A DNA stretch of 64,000 bases from Primula veris (GCA_963682055.1 OY821740.1:47574795-47638794); one strand, 5' to 3'; counted from the stretch's first letter, positions 12,781 through 27,888 are shown. Made by a program: numbers and translations. Notes: generated by a model from the sequence alone, not told the origin.

Positions 12781-13917
12781 GTTCTGGTTTAAACAACACA
12801 AACGCATGAACTAAAGCTAAACACTCGATCTGACGAATCATTGGCTACACCCATTGCAGGGGAAACCAGGTCTACTTCGTCCGTTTAACTTTTCCTCGAT
12901 ATCTAATTATTCATCAAAACATGTCAGTATGTTGGCTTGATTAGGTATTTTATCATCTACAGAACAATCAAAACACAAAAAGAGTACAACAATGTTCTAA
13001 AAGGCGCAAGAAAAAGACGGGTTTTAGGCAGAAATAGCTCGTCTAGCATTTAATCTCACCTAATTCCGCTTAATCACCCGTCTAATCCTTCTATCTGCTA
13101 GGCTTCTAAACTCCGCCTAGCGCCTAGGCTTTGTCTAATTTCTACATAGTTACTACGACCTGTGTTTAGAAAGGAAGGACTAGACGGAAATTAGGTGGAG
13201 CCTATGCACATAGTAGATTAGGTGGGATTAGGCAATTAGCCAGTGTTAAGCGGAATTAGGCGGGATTAGACGTTGGGCGAGCTATTTCTGCCTAGAAACC
13301 ACATTGCGTATTTTAGAACATTGGGTATTGCCTATCCACTAGAATGTTTAAATTACAAGATAAGACAACTTAGCACCAAATTAAGGTTTCGTTTTAGATA
13401 ACACAAGCACCGATACTAAATCCAAACCCTCGATCCGTGAATCTCTAACGATACCGATTAAAAAAAACTAAGTGTGATATAGCTACTTTGCCGACTTCAC
13501 TTCCCCTCGATAATTACTCTTTCATCACTGCAAAGTTAACTATGCGTGTATTTATCATCCAAAATAACAGACAAAGGCACAAAAAGTCGAAAACAGTAAT
13601 ATTTTTCCACTTGAATCCTCAAATTACACAATAACGCAATATAGCACCAAATTAGGGTTTCTAATTTCTATTTAGATGACAAATAAAAATACTAAATCCA
13701 AACAATCGACCCGAAGATCCGTAACTACACCAGTTAATACGAAGATTAACAATCCGTAACTAGGTTCGATTTAGCTACTCTCTGATAATTAACGAGTCAA
13801 CAAATCAATACGAAGAATTAACTAAACGGCTATTTATCATCTACAGAACAAGAAAAAGGACGAAAAAATTACCACGTAACCGATCAAGCTCAAATAAGGT
13901 TTCGATTTAGAGTACCT
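12780..13917 (-). repeat. Decayed tandem repeats resembling a plant leader intron (minus strand)
   Basis: Three diverged copies of one segment start near 12785, 13370 and 13630. Shared phrases include 'tagcaccaaatta-ggtttc', 'tactaaatccaaac' and 'tcgacccg/tcgatccg'. On the minus strand this reads like T-rich first-intron sequence downstream of the donor at 13916. A hAT-like MITE (12990-13323) interrupts it. Confidence 0.45.
12990..13323. mobile_element. hAT-like MITE, about 334 bp
   Basis: The terminal inverted repeats are a perfect 13-bp match (caatgttctaaaa at the left, its complement at the right end). They continue inward as an imperfect repeat: 'ggcagaaatagctcg' at the left, 'cgagctatttctgcc' at the right. 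The interior is full of 'gtctaat/attagac' motifs. The CAxTGTTCTAAAA ends resemble hAT termini. A clean 8-bp target duplication is not visible, so the insertion is old. A related end fragment is visible near 15488-15535. Confidence 0.6.
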
Positions 13918-14110
13918 GATAGAAAGAGCTGAGGAGCGGTTACAGTTCCGATAAAAAAAGGAGTTGATTGAATTATATCTCCGGAAAATTCTTCGATCGG
14001 ATTAGATGATCGGAGAAAAAAAAGGAGTTTATCGAATTATCGAAATAATAAATAGGGGATTTGGTTTTTATTTCCGAGGCGGTGGTAAGGGGATTTAAAT
14101 AGCATGTTAG
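13917..14110 (-). promoter_or_regulatory. Orphan promoter and leader-exon-like block, minus strand
   Basis: Read on the minus strand: a TATA-like gctatttaaatcc near 14090-14102, then an AT/pyrimidine-rich leader with tctccgg and ctcctcagctc, ending in a consensus donor (ctatcag|gtactc, exon edge at 13917, GT at 13915-13916). No coding exon follows before the convergent NAD kinase 3' end. It may be the 5' end of a lost gene or of a non-coding transcript. Inference only. Confidence 0.35.
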
Positions 14111-14235
14111 CGCGTTAAAGTTAAAACAGTGTAAAAATTTTGGGAAATTATTAAAACACCGCCAAGTATTGATCTCTTATCAACTAGTCCTAAATTTTAA
14201 ATTTTTATCAGTTTTTAACTTTAATGTTTCGTTAA

Positions 14236-15063
14236 GGCTCTGTTTGTTTCATAGTAAAAGTTTTACATGGGTAAAATATTTTCATGGGAAAGTTTTACAC
14301 TGAAAATTTTTGTTTGCTTTTCATTTACACGCGGTTGGTGCATAAAAAGTTTTCCAGTTAAAATTTTATACAAACTCAATTTTGTTTTACAAATTGTTTT
14401 TTTAACAAATAATTGGTAAAAATCTCAACATGTATAGTAAAGTTAACCTAAACACATATTTTATTTCATATACGTTACTTATAATAACTTATAAATTTTC
14501 AACATATAAACTCATAAAATTATAAGAATAGAAGATATTATTGACTTTTTTTAGCTTTTTCAAATTTTCTTGGATTTTTTAGATTTTTCAGAATTTTTTG
14601 TTTTATTTTTCCTATTTTTTGTTATTTTTTAGATTTTTTCCTATTTTTTTATATTTGTATTGGTTAATTAGATTTTAGTCTTTTCAAATTTTCTTGGTTT
14701 TTTTTAGATTTTTCGGATTTGTTTTTTATTTATTTACCTTTTTTGTAATTTTTTAGAATTTTTCGTGTTTTTTTCTTTTTTTTATTGGTTAGCAGATAGA
14801 ATTGGACTAATTATTAAATAATTTTAAAATAATAGACCTATAATTAATAACAGTTATAATACTAGTATTAGAAAGAATATAGAGAGAGGCTCCGTAAACC
14901 GTTTACAAATTTATTTACGGGGTAATCGTTTCCCCCAATTTTACTGGATATGTGGAAAAAGTTTTCCAAAAAAAAATATTTTACGTTAAACCAATCACCC
15001 GGAAAATATATTTTATCCGTAAATGTTTGTTTACCCCCATTTTACAACAAAACAAACCGAGCC
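14236..15063. mobile_element. PIF/Harbinger-like MITE, 828 bp
   Basis: The left end begins ggctctgtttgtttc and the right end is the near-complement (aacaaaccgagcc). The element is flanked on both sides by TAA (14233-14235 and 15064-15066). Subterminal regions are also inverted (gtaaaatatttt at the left, aaaatatattttatcc at the right). A GGCTCTGTTTG terminus with a three-base TWA-type target duplication is characteristic of PIF/Harbinger elements. No transposase; the interior is T-rich. Confidence 0.72.
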
Positions 15064-15066
15064 TAA

Positions 15067-15930
15067 GTCGCAAACATGTTCGTTTGTTAACTTTTGACCA
15101 CATTGCCCTCATCTTTCCATCATAATTTAGCTAGATATAACTAATAGTCTAGCTTGACAACTATTTTGGTAATTGTAGAAATAATGATAAACCGTATTTA
15201 ATATGTGTGGATGTTAAACGTGTACATTATTTGTTGTTTCCTAGTAATTTTTACTATATCGTTGATAATATTCATCTATTTTGATTCCTTGTATGGATGA
15301 GTTGAGAAATGTACAATGACGTCGACCGAACCAACATGTGCCTTTTGATGAGGTAATTGCATTTATGCAATACCAAAGTCGTCGCAAAAAAATATTTTAG
15401 ACGAAAATAGACCACATGACGTCTAATCTCTCTTATTGGCGTGTGATCTTGTTTAATACGCTTATTTCGACCTGATCACCTGAGTTCTTAGGCTCCGTCT
15501 AATCTGCGTCTAATTAAGCTCGCTCTTTAGAACACCGTGCAACACAGTAACGGGGTGGTGAAACAAAGGGATCATGGTCTCACATATTTACAAAATATTA
15601 CTCCTTTGTTAGTGATATGACCGTCTTACAAAATCCGACTAATGTTTTTATATATACATTGTTGGAAAAAGAAGTTGGGGTAAACAATGTTTAAAAGTTG
15701 CTAAATGGTAACCTCGTCGGCAGATAAAAATAACGGTACAAAACTAGAGAACTCGTACAAATATGTTCTTACTAGCCAATCATGGCAAAGAAGCATGAAG
15801 CGCCTATTTCTTCAAATAGTTCTCCATGTCCAGAAATATAGATGCAATTTTATTTAAATAAAGTTAAACCGAAATTGACTTGGAAAAGAATGGACAAAGT
15901 TAGAAACAACAATACTTTTAAGAACAAAAA
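15067..15930. other. Intergenic, no gene seen
   Basis: AT-rich. Around 15480-15535 there are 'gtctaat' motifs and an end-like ctctttagaaca that resemble the MITE at 12990; otherwise nothing recognisable. Confidence 0.4.
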
Positions 15931-16990
15931 ATATATGGGATAGGAGAATAGCTTTCAATCACTTAAATCAACTCAATATGGTAAGCAACAAACAAACAAG
16001 AATTTGCTTTACATCACTTTCTCAGTGCTAAAACTCATAATTCTTGTACCATGAGTCCATGACAAACAAGAGAATACAAAGTAGGTATATGTTTACTAAC
16101 TATGACCATATAAAACTGAAATAAGAACAAGATTCCCTTTGATTACATCTCCAAATTCCACCGAGACTAGAGTCAACTAACAAAACCAGGTACAGTATGC
16201 CTCTCTTATTTCTTAATTTAATGCAGAAAAATATTTGAAAAAACAAAAGAAGCAGAAAGTTCAATTATATATGAAAAGCTAAAACGAAAATTTAGCCAAC
16301 GAAATCAAGGTTCCCACGACTGGTCTATTAATTGAATCCAAAATAAAATGAGCTTCAGCTGAACTTTTTAACAGAAAGCTCGTTTGAGTTGATAACTTGC
16401 ATAAAAGACACCTAAAAAAGGATATCAACAGTGATATAAGTGCATACTTCTAGATACTAATTCCGTACAGAATTTCAAACTCCAGGTATGTATATATATA
16501 TAGGAAAGTGAGCCAAAAATGGCATTGGAAATAATTAACTATGTTGCAAATTTGTGAAGTTAAAACATTAGTCATTTAGAATAAATGGGACAAGAATAAG
16601 GGAATAGTTTCCACTCACTTACGTTAACTCTCACAAGGGATGAGTAATAAAGCAACAATAACCTGCTTTTCGACTCCTCCTAAAGGAATATAGTATAGCA
16701 CACTCTTTGCATCATGACGAATAAGATAATACTACAAGAATATATATGTATATATAAACACAACCATATAAAACCAAATTGAGGTTAAGATTTTTGTTTA
16801 CATCTGCAAATCCACAGGACATTGAAAAAACTTGCATCAAATTTGTAATGCTTTGAGCTTGACTAAAAAAAAATTGAAGAAAAAAATAGCAACCAGATGA
16901 ACCGAGCTTCCCAAGACTAGTTCAATAAGAAACCCAGTAAAAAAAATTGAGATGAACTTTTAACAGAAAGCCTTATGGCCCTTTTAAGAT
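15930..16990. repeat. Old tandem duplication, two copies of about 0.5-0.6 kb
   Basis: Copy 1 (about 15930-16430) and copy 2 (about 16590-16990) share ordered phrases. Examples are 'gaatagctttcaatcactta / gaatagtttccactcactta', 'gaccatataaaactgaaat / aaccatataaaaccaaatt', 'gattacatctccaaattcca / gtttacatctgcaaatccac' and 'aacttttaacagaaag'. The end of copy 1 recurs at 22440-22545. Confidence 0.55.
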
Positions 16991-17472
16991 TCATATTCGT
17001 AGTTTTTCCAAATAAACTTTCTATTGAGAAATATCCCTCCACGTTCAGAGAAGTTTTTAAAGCTGTGAACTACTCCGAAGGTGCAATTATAATCGCCAAA
17101 TCCCAGTATCAAATATTTCAAAAAAAAAAAACATAGATAGACCGCTGAAAGGGGTAAAGATCTTCAACGTTTGGATAATGCATTAATCGAAATCCCTAGA
17201 AGTTTTTTGACATTTTGTCATACACAATGAGGTTTTCAATTTGTTCTTACAACAAACATAGACCAAATTCACGTCTGGCTAAAATATTCATGTCTAATTC
17301 TCCCAAAATAGCCACTATGCCCAAAACAACAACATTTCCGACTCTACTGGTTTTCCCTTTTCTTGCATCTCAATCTTACTTCCCCATAAGTATATACAAC
17401 AGCGATTACAACCCAACAGACAGATCGATACAAATTAGAAACAAAGCAATGTTTGTAACTAATTGGGGTTTC

Positions 17473-19689
<2,217 letters not shown>

Positions 19690-20260
19690 CTCACCCTTTA
19701 AATCTATACCCCTAGATTTATATTTTTAATTTTTTTTGCTTAAATGCTAAAAACCTAACAACATTTCTAATTTTCGCCAGTTTATTGTAACTCTTTGAAT
19801 AAAAACTTAATGTCACTTACCCAACTACACATTAAAAATAAAAATAAAACTGATACCCACAAGCTTGAAAATCTAACTTTTGCCTAATTTCTAAAATATT
19901 TTGCCTAACAACATTTCAAATTCATGTTACCCAACAAAAAAGAAAAAAAGAAAAAAAGAAAAGAAAAAGTAATCTGTTAAGCTGATTTTTCAACCTCTCA
20001 AGTAACAAAGAAGAGATAAAATCAAATCTCTAGATACAAAATATGTAAATATTTGGAAGGCCTGTGAGAGTAAATAGTATAGAAGGAGATCAAAAGATAA
20101 AAAGTAATTATTTTAAGGGGGGAAATTAAACAAAGAGATCAAAAAAGGGATAAAAGAAAAAAGATGAAAAAAACAAACCCTAGATTAGAGAGAATCTTCA
20201 ATCTCTTCCATATGTGGGTTTTGATGAGTGAGAAAGGGTAGACTTTTGCCAAGCCAGTAC
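19690..20260 (-). promoter_or_regulatory. 5' UTR and proximal promoter of the WRKY gene
   Basis: Sequence upstream of the ATG at 19689. On the minus strand it contains pyrimidine-rich runs (complement of 19935-19975) and, near 20175, the complement of aaaccctaga, a telo-box-like motif. I found no TTGACC/T W-box in this stretch by eye. The transcription start is not determinable. Confidence 0.4.
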
Positions 20261-21415
20261 AAAATGGAAATCTTTTGACATTAGTATTAAGTAATTATTA
20301 CTAAGTGTCTAAGAGAAGGGTGATAAATACACTAATTAGGTCACGTATTATTAATGTAAATTTATTTGGCCCCTTTTGTGTTTGTGATTATTTATTACAT
20401 TCGTCTAGTTTGTTGAGATATTTAGCAAGTTTGCAGGGTTATTTTGTGTTTCAATATATCAATCTATAAAAAAAAAACTTAGAATTTACAATTAATTATG
20501 GTTTTTTTTTTGTTTAATACAACACTCGGGTATATAATAAAGAGTGCCAAAGAAAATTGGAACATATTTAGAAACTAGATATCCAAAATCCAGCCAACAA
20601 TATGTATGTTCACACACATATAAATTTTAAAATTAATATAAGAAATACGTTTTTTTAATAGGCACGATATCTTTGGTTCATACGATAGTTTCTTCTTAAT
20701 CAGAATCGTCATTATAATCATGGAAGAAAACGGTGCTAGTAGTAATAAATGTATTAAGTTAATTTATGAACATATTTTAAACGATGTGAAAGAAAAAATA
20801 GCAGGTGAACCATGAACTTGTTACCACAGACATTGTGGTTTCTTTCTATCGTAAAACCATAAATCCAATCCCAAAACCCAAATGAATCCCTTAATAACTT
20901 TAACGATGTTATGAAAGTTTTACTTCCTATGAAAGTTCTCATCCGCTTAACATTCAATTTTTTAATATCATACGCCACGACCAATCTAGTTTAAGATGAA
21001 AGAAAAATGTACCATATAATACTAAATTGAATATATGAGGACTGTGTTGTAGTAACTTGATTAATGAGGATTTTGACAGAGGCTTTAATGGCTTAAGGTC
21101 TCATTATAGTTGAAACTGCCGTCTATATCACAAATTTTCAACGTGGGCCCTGCATTTGGACCTTTTTATCTTTTTTTTATCTCCCCTAAAATCAGATCAT
21201 ATTAAAAAAAAATCAAATTGCTTTTATCAAAAATTAAAGAATTGAACTATTTCCACGCTGCTTTCACTCTTCCCAAACGAACTTTGTCTTATTCTTGTCC
21301 TTTTCACAACTAGTGGATTAGTTCCTTTTTATGTCACATTCGACTATCTTATAAATAAATACTACTACTACTACAGTATACTATAAACTTATTTACATAG
21401 TTCAACAAGGGTTAA
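20261..21415. other. Intergenic, no gene seen
   Basis: AT-rich upstream DNA with microsatellite-like stretches (e.g. actactacta near 21360). No coding or structural signal supported. Confidence 0.4.
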
Positions 21416-21892
21416 AATATTTTTTACGGTATAATTCATGTGAATAGCAAAAAAAAATATTTTTACAAATTTTGAACAAAGTCATAAGATGAATTCATTA
21501 AGTGGCTTTCATAGTAAGTTGAAGATAATTATAATAAAGGGGAAATGTAGCTTTCAAATGCTGGAAATGAGTTCATATTTTTTACGGTATAATTAATGTG
21601 AATAACAAAAAAAAAAAAAGATTTTTATAAATTTTGAAAAAAGTCATAAAACGAATTCATTAAGTGGCTTTCATAGTAAGTTGAAGATAATTATAATAAA
21701 GGGGAAATGTAGTTTTCAAATGTTGGAAATGAGTTCATATTTTTTACCGTATAATTAATGTGAATAACAAAACAAAATTACAAAATTTGAAAAAAGTCAT
21801 AAGATGAATTCATTAAGTGGCTTTCATAGTAAGTTGAAGATAATTACAATAAAGGGGAAATGTAGCTTTCAAAGGCTGGAAATGGGTTCAGA
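21416..21892. repeat. Tandem repeat, three units of about 160 bp
   Basis: The phrase 'attttttacggtataatt' recurs near 21418, 21575 and 21737. Each is followed by a shared run with 'gaattcattaagtggctttc' and 'ggggaaatgtag'. Units are about 157-163 bp and highly similar; the spacing differs mainly in an A-run. Confidence 0.85.
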
Positions 21893-22439
21893 AAGGTATT
21901 TGTAAGGTCAGCCTAACTAATCCATTATAGAAGCACATTGAAATTAGCAAAATAATGTACAAAATTATGGTGCGTGTTAATTGTACGTTAAGTGTGTAAT
22001 TACTTTGCTTTGTGGCATTTAAATTTGTTTCTCTCTGTTTTTTACACGTTCATTTTTATCAAAATGTCCGCCACAACTAAACCCCAACATAGAAAATGTA
22101 ATGACTTATGAGTCATGTTAACGGAAAAAGACACATAAATACTTTAGTTTTAACAATAGAAAAGGTCAAATATCAATTCTGCTGCCTTTTTTTCAAGACT
22201 CGTTTTGCTTAGTTTTATATTCAACGGCCCCTTGTTATGGAGCATGGACAAAATCTACTGACAATTGTTGATTTGCTATTTTATAAAAAATAAAATAAAA
22301 ATTATATCGATTTATTTGTTTCAAATTAAAATCTTCTTAAGGAAATTCTTTTTCTATACCTTCAAATCTCGATCTGAATTATATCGTAGCTTTGAGTTGT
22401 GAATCGTAATTTTTAGTTGCGAATCGTAATTCGTAACTC

Positions 22440-22545
22440 ATAGTTTCCAAAATTAAATGAGCTTCAACTGAGCTTTTTAAACATAAAGCTCGCTTGAGTT
22501 GATAACTTGCATAAAAGACACCCAAAAAAGGTTATCAACAGTGAT
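22440..22545. repeat. Dispersed copy of the 16.3-kb repeat segment
   Basis: Shares 'aaatgagcttcaactgagct', 'gagttgataacttgcataaa' and 'tatcaacagtgata' with 16338-16440, in the same orientation, on the other side of the WRKY gene. Confidence 0.7.
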
Positions 22546-25500
22546 ACTAACAATTATATTAGACTTTTTGCTAAATTAGAAAATTGTTAAAGAAACAATT
22601 ATAAATTGTCGTAAGTCTGCGTGTAGGAATTGTTAAGAACAAAACTTTTTATCTATCATTACTGTGTTTGACAATTTTATAATATAATTTCCAAAAAATA
22701 TAAACAAGCATAAGAAGTCAAAAAGTATAAAACTGAGTTACTTAATTTTGAAATGAATTCTCTCATTTCTAAAACTCATTTTATAATTTGCATTTGTTTT
22801 AAGGAAAAGCACAAAAAACGATGCCCCAACTCTATGAAACTCAAAGTGGTAATTGGTAGTTATGATTGAAAAAAAACTCGTAATTACGACGTATGATCGA
22901 TCATACGAGCAAAGATTTTGTAATTGGATTGGAGAACTATAGGCCTCAGAAAATACCTATTATTTGCAGTGTGGTTGATATCATTTTCATAGGTTATTAA
23001 ATTTTTGGTTTTTGGAGAACCAAATTGCCGATTTATACATGTCATCGATATTTAATTATGTGGCAATTCTGAATTCCATCACTTTAGACTTGTTTAGTAG
23101 TAGCACTTTTGTAGCCGTATATAGGTAGTAGTCTAGTATAGTCCAGACTCTAGTATACATCACAGTTGATGCATTTCATACTCAACCATTTTACATTTAA
23201 TCGTCTGTTACAAATCTATCTGTAATTTTAATCCGTTTATAACTTGTATTAAAATTATCAAAATAATTTTTTTTTAATCTAATTATAAATACAAATTCTT
23301 GACTGCTTAAAATTGCGTGTAATTTCGTAATAAAAAATTAAATAATAACTAAGGGATTAATATACATTGACTATATTTTGGGTACCAACTACAATTAAGC
23401 TGTGATATTAAATTAATTTTAATGCATGTGATATTTTTTGTTCTACCTATTTTACTCCACTCATAATGGATGTAAGTCAATTTTTAGTCCGGACTAATAG
23501 TCGCACCACCACGAAACAAAGTGGTCTAAAGTAACATTATAAAAGACTTAAAAGTATTATATTTTCAAAAAAACAATGATTAAGAAGTAAGACTATTCAC
23601 ATCAAACTCTTTAAAATTATAGTCAAATGAGTGAAAATCATAATTTTGTATATTTAGTCATTTAACTTTTACTTGTTTTTCAATTTCTTCAAATAATTTT
23701 CTCTATTAACATTTTATTACTTTTTTTATTATCTTTTAATATTTAAATTATTTTTTGTGTTCAAAGAATACAGGTGCGACCCAAAATAATATTATTTTTT
23801 TTGTTTAAAAAGTAGAATCATGCTCTCTATTTATAACTGATACTCTTATATAGAGTTTCGTTTGACGGCGATGGAAATGGTTTTTTATAATTAAACTATT
23901 CAAATTTAAATAATATTTGATTTTAAAGAGTATAATAAACGTATACAGGCAAAAAGATATTCGTCCGTGACAGAGGTAAGTGGTCCCCGCCTATAGAGAA
24001 ACCATTGACTTTTTTCCCCTTCAATTTGATGGTTTATTTGCACTCACCTCTTTTCTTCTTTTTGGCATAAGCGTTTCTTATATTTTCAGAAACCCAAATA
24101 ATACTTATTGTCGGTTCATATTAAAAGTTACTCACGCGTTACGTGTGAGACGCGTAATGACATAAATCACATAATATATTTTATTTTTAACATAATATTC
24201 AGATTTGGTATAATTTATTATAGTTACGGAGGTTAAAACAAATTGTTAATTAATTTATGGTACATCCGTAATTAGTAAAATATATTGAGGATAAATAGTT
24301 AATTAATTAGATTAGGTATATTGGTAATTATTAAAATAGAGTGAGGATATTTTTGGAAAAATTTGGCAAAATTTGACAGCCTCAATTTTTCTTAGGTTTG
24401 CTTATATTAATAGTATGATATATATTTATTTATTTATTAAATCTAATCACAGTGGCACACTTATGACTTATGAGTTATGAAATAAAATAGCAGTCGATTA
24501 GTGGATGATCCAGTGTTCATAGTGGCCATCAATTTCCTTTTTTACATTTGTTGTTCTTGTTGTTGAAGTGTTCAGTTCTCATATATAACAAAATAAATAT
24601 TTATTATTTCGGATTACTAGATAAATGTAAATTCCTAAATACAATGCGCACACTATACATATTAATTAATGGATATTTAATTGACACAATTATATATGTT
24701 TGTGTCGCATATGAGCCGAGTGAACGTTTCAATTCTAATTGGTTTTTCAAGTTTAATACAAGTGGTATCGTATTTTCAAGTTAAACTTCCCCTTTAATGT
24801 TTATTGGGTTTGGAAAAAGCTTTCACCATTTCATCTTTTAAGACACGTGAACATAAAGCACTTTAATTACTATCGGCCTTTTACATACGTTGCAAAAGCA
24901 TATATTGAAAGCAAAAGAGTGTATTTTTTGGGATCCAATAAAGGCATAATCGATCTGATAAAAAGGCATAAGCCGCATAATACTGATATCCCACATAATG
25001 CTATAATTAAAATCTAAAAAGAATGTGAGACTTGCCCAAAAACAGGAAAGAATAATGTGCTGTTGTGCGTGCACAAACAATTTAGTTTGTGTGCAATTGG
25101 TTACTAGCCATGTCTTGTTTCCCAAGTATACCATGTCCATTCGTCACAGTTCGAACCCTGTCGTCTACGAAGTTTTATAGGTTTTACCTCCAAACGAGTG
25201 ATAAAAAAAAACAATTTAATTTGTGGCTTATCAAAATAAAAAATAAAATAGTTTGTATAGTTTACAGATGACTGTCCAGTGTCCACGATACAAAACGTCT
25301 TCTTTCTAGTATTATGTACAAATAGTTGATGAAAAACAGCCTATACGCCACAAGTACTTGTATAGTTTTATTAACCAAACAGTTTGTATAGTTTACAGAA
25401 AATCGCAATTAGGAATTAATCTATCAATATTATTTAAAACAAAAATTAATCTATCATTAATGTGCACCTTCACTCTCCCAAATTATGATACTTGAACAAC

Positions 25501-25800
25501 AGAATCATTACTAGTATAGCAGTATAAAACAAACTCACGTGCCACGTCAATCGTCATTGATTATGTAAATCATAATATTATAGTAACTTCTTATTCATTA
25601 GCCATCATTCAATGAAGTATTGATTGTCTGGATATCACTTCAGTTTCAACTTAAGTATAACTCATTTTTGTCTAGTATGGTTACAGTTTTTGAGTTATTT
25701 CTTATTTATTTTTTAACTTTTTGCTTCAAATCCTGTATACAATTTGGCTGAACAGCTTAATAGTTGGACTAAGCAGAAGAAATTAAGATAGATTAACTAG
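22546..25800. other. AT-rich intergenic region
   Basis: More than 3 kb with no reading frame resembling a gene. A palindromic gttcgaac at 25150-25157 resembles a tRNA B box, but no cloverleaf can be drawn around it. A repeated phrase 'gtttgtatagtttacaga' occurs at 25250 and 25381. Confidence 0.45.
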
Positions 25801-25802
25801 GC

Positions 25803-26490
25803 CGGGAAAAATTCCCCTTTTCCCGACCTGATGTTATTCTGATCCGAAATATCGGATTTTTGTCCCGTCTCGAAGTAATTCGGATCGGTATCGGATTTTT
25901 ATTTCCAATCCCGATGGATTTTCCGACCCGACCCGATATAATTAATATACATTAAAAAAAAACTTATTATGAATAATACCAGTTTATATTATTAAAAAAA
26001 ATGAATTTACCCTCGTATATATATTTTATTTACTAAATAACACACTTTTATTTTACTATGGGTTTCTTGTTGCATATGTACATCTTAATCCTGAATAACT
26101 AAAATTATAACGTTTGGTTCCTGCGTTTATTTTGAATAATGTTATTGTTTATTTTTTCTTAAAAATAATTATAATTAAGTATCTTGTTTTATAATCAATC
26201 TTATAAATGAATACAATATTAACATAGTATTGTCCCACTTTTTTATTTTGTTTAAATTTAAGTAACCTTTTAACAAAATTACTAGTTATTTTGTAACTTT
26301 TTAACAGTTTTTTTTTTGGCATATAAAGTATCGGGAAATCACGTCCCGACCTTTCGGGATCCCGAAGTATCGGAAATCCATATTATCGGGATCCGACCAT
26401 TTTCGGGTCAGGATCATGACTTTTAAATGTCATCCGAAAACTATTTGATCGGGACCCGAGTTTAAGTTTTTCGGATCGGTCCGTCTAACC
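25803..26490. mobile_element. CGGGAT-rich MITE-like element, about 0.69 kb
   Basis: Both ends carry multiple copies of TCGGGATC/CCGAC-type motifs in opposite orientation (left: cccgacctga, gatccgaaatatcgga; right: tatcgggatccgacc, gatcgggacccga) around an AT-rich centre. This layout resembles non-autonomous hAT elements of plants. Exact termini and target duplication were not resolved. Confidence 0.5.
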
Positions 26491-26812
26491 CCCCTTTTTC
26501 TTTTTCTCAAACTCAACTGTCTGTGGACTGTGGGGATGCAACGGCTATTTCTTTTAAAAGAGTTGTCCCCCACAATTTCAAAAGTCAATTACGGATAGTG
26601 ACAAAAGGAAAACATGTTTTCCTAGTAGTCACTGTTATCAAAGAGAATCAATTGAAGAAGCATGGAAAAAACTGGAAACAACATTCACATAAATAAAAAC
26701 AAAGTTATTTTGCCTCAATCGATACTGGTCTTGTTTTCTTCCTTGTCCTTTAATTTCTTTGATGGTTGTTCAATAATCTGATCTATACCAGTAATAACTT
26801 CAGAAATATCAG

Positions 26813-27846
26813 CTGCAAAAAACATGACATAAGAGAAAACGATTAGATAAAGAGTAAGAAATATTAGGATGATGAGCCATATAACACACAGTTAAAGAGG
26901 TTCTAAAACATCAAGAAAAAGTAAGGTTTAAGAACATTTCAAGCTAGTCACATAACCCGTAACTTCAGTGGGATAATAACTCATTTTAAAACTGTTCTAA
27001 TATAGCCTATGTTTTTTCTGCGTATTAAAAGCAACTAATTGCACTAACATGCTCGAATAGCTCTGAAGTCTGAGGTTTAAACCATAAACAACGATTCCGA
27101 TAAATCCTTTCTTTCTCGTCTACTCAGGGGGGATGCGGACACACCTGTGCGGATTACAGCTGACAGTTACAAGAATGGTGGGGAAGTTAAAAGTACCCGA
27201 CGACATTCAGGGATGGATGCAGACACATCGGGCAGGGATAATCATTCCGGTCCTGGGAGAGGTGGCAACCATTCTCAAGAACCAAAAAGACTGAGCTTAG
27301 GGAAGCCCTACGAGTCACTGAAACGTGACATGAAAACCAGACATCAAACACAGACGCCCCAAAAAGTGAGACCACTATTGTAATTCTCCACTATTGCTTC
27401 ACTAATTACCCACATATAATCTGGTCTCACTTTTGTGTTTCCATGTCTGTGGATTTTGTGGGTATCGAATTATTGTTAAACAAATAACTTTGTGGAGCAA
27501 ATCAGGAGAAGTGTTTCTGATTGTGTCATTATAGCAGTTAAACCCTTGAATTGGCTATATATATGCACTTTTCTTCGCCACCAACCATGAATCCATGATC
27601 AGGAATGTTAATTTGTAAAAACTACAAAGATTATTGCAAAAACATCACCATGCTAAGGCCTTATAAGTAGTATTCCTAATTTACTAATGTTTGGTTTGGA
27701 GTGCCAATTCGTCAAGGGAAAATGTTACGGCATATAATAAAGTTTCTTTTTTTCCGTTCAGTTCTCCTTACAAAAATTCCTTGCAGCAAACATCCACAAG
27801 TATAATTATTCAGCTTCAGAAAAAAGTAAAGGAGGATGATGCTTAC
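26813..27846 (-). other. Intron 3 of the SRP9 pseudogene
   Basis: Lies between exon 4 (to 26812) and the residual donor at 27841-27846 (gtaagc on the minus strand). Contains a conspicuous GC-richer block at 27124-27372, listed separately. Confidence 0.55.
27124..27445. other. GC-rich insert with flanking inverted GTGAGACC/GGTCTCAC motif
   Basis: A block of about 250 bp with higher GC than the surrounding intron, with internal echo 'gatgcggacacacc / gatgcagacacatc'. It is followed by aaaagtgagacca (27364-27376) and, about 45 bp on, its exact complement tggtctcactttt (27422-27434). A 78-codon frame crosses it, but I do not recognise the protein. Could be a fragment of an unrelated transposon; origin unknown. 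Confidence 0.4.
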
Positions 27847-27888
27847 TTCAGCGCCACAGGCCATCAGCAGAAATAATATATTGTTAAG

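Noticed and set aside
25120..25200. tRNA or SINE suggested by gttcgaac near 25150
   Set aside because: The palindromic B-box-like motif has a four-pair T-stem at best. No A box, anticodon arm or acceptor stem could be drawn on either strand.
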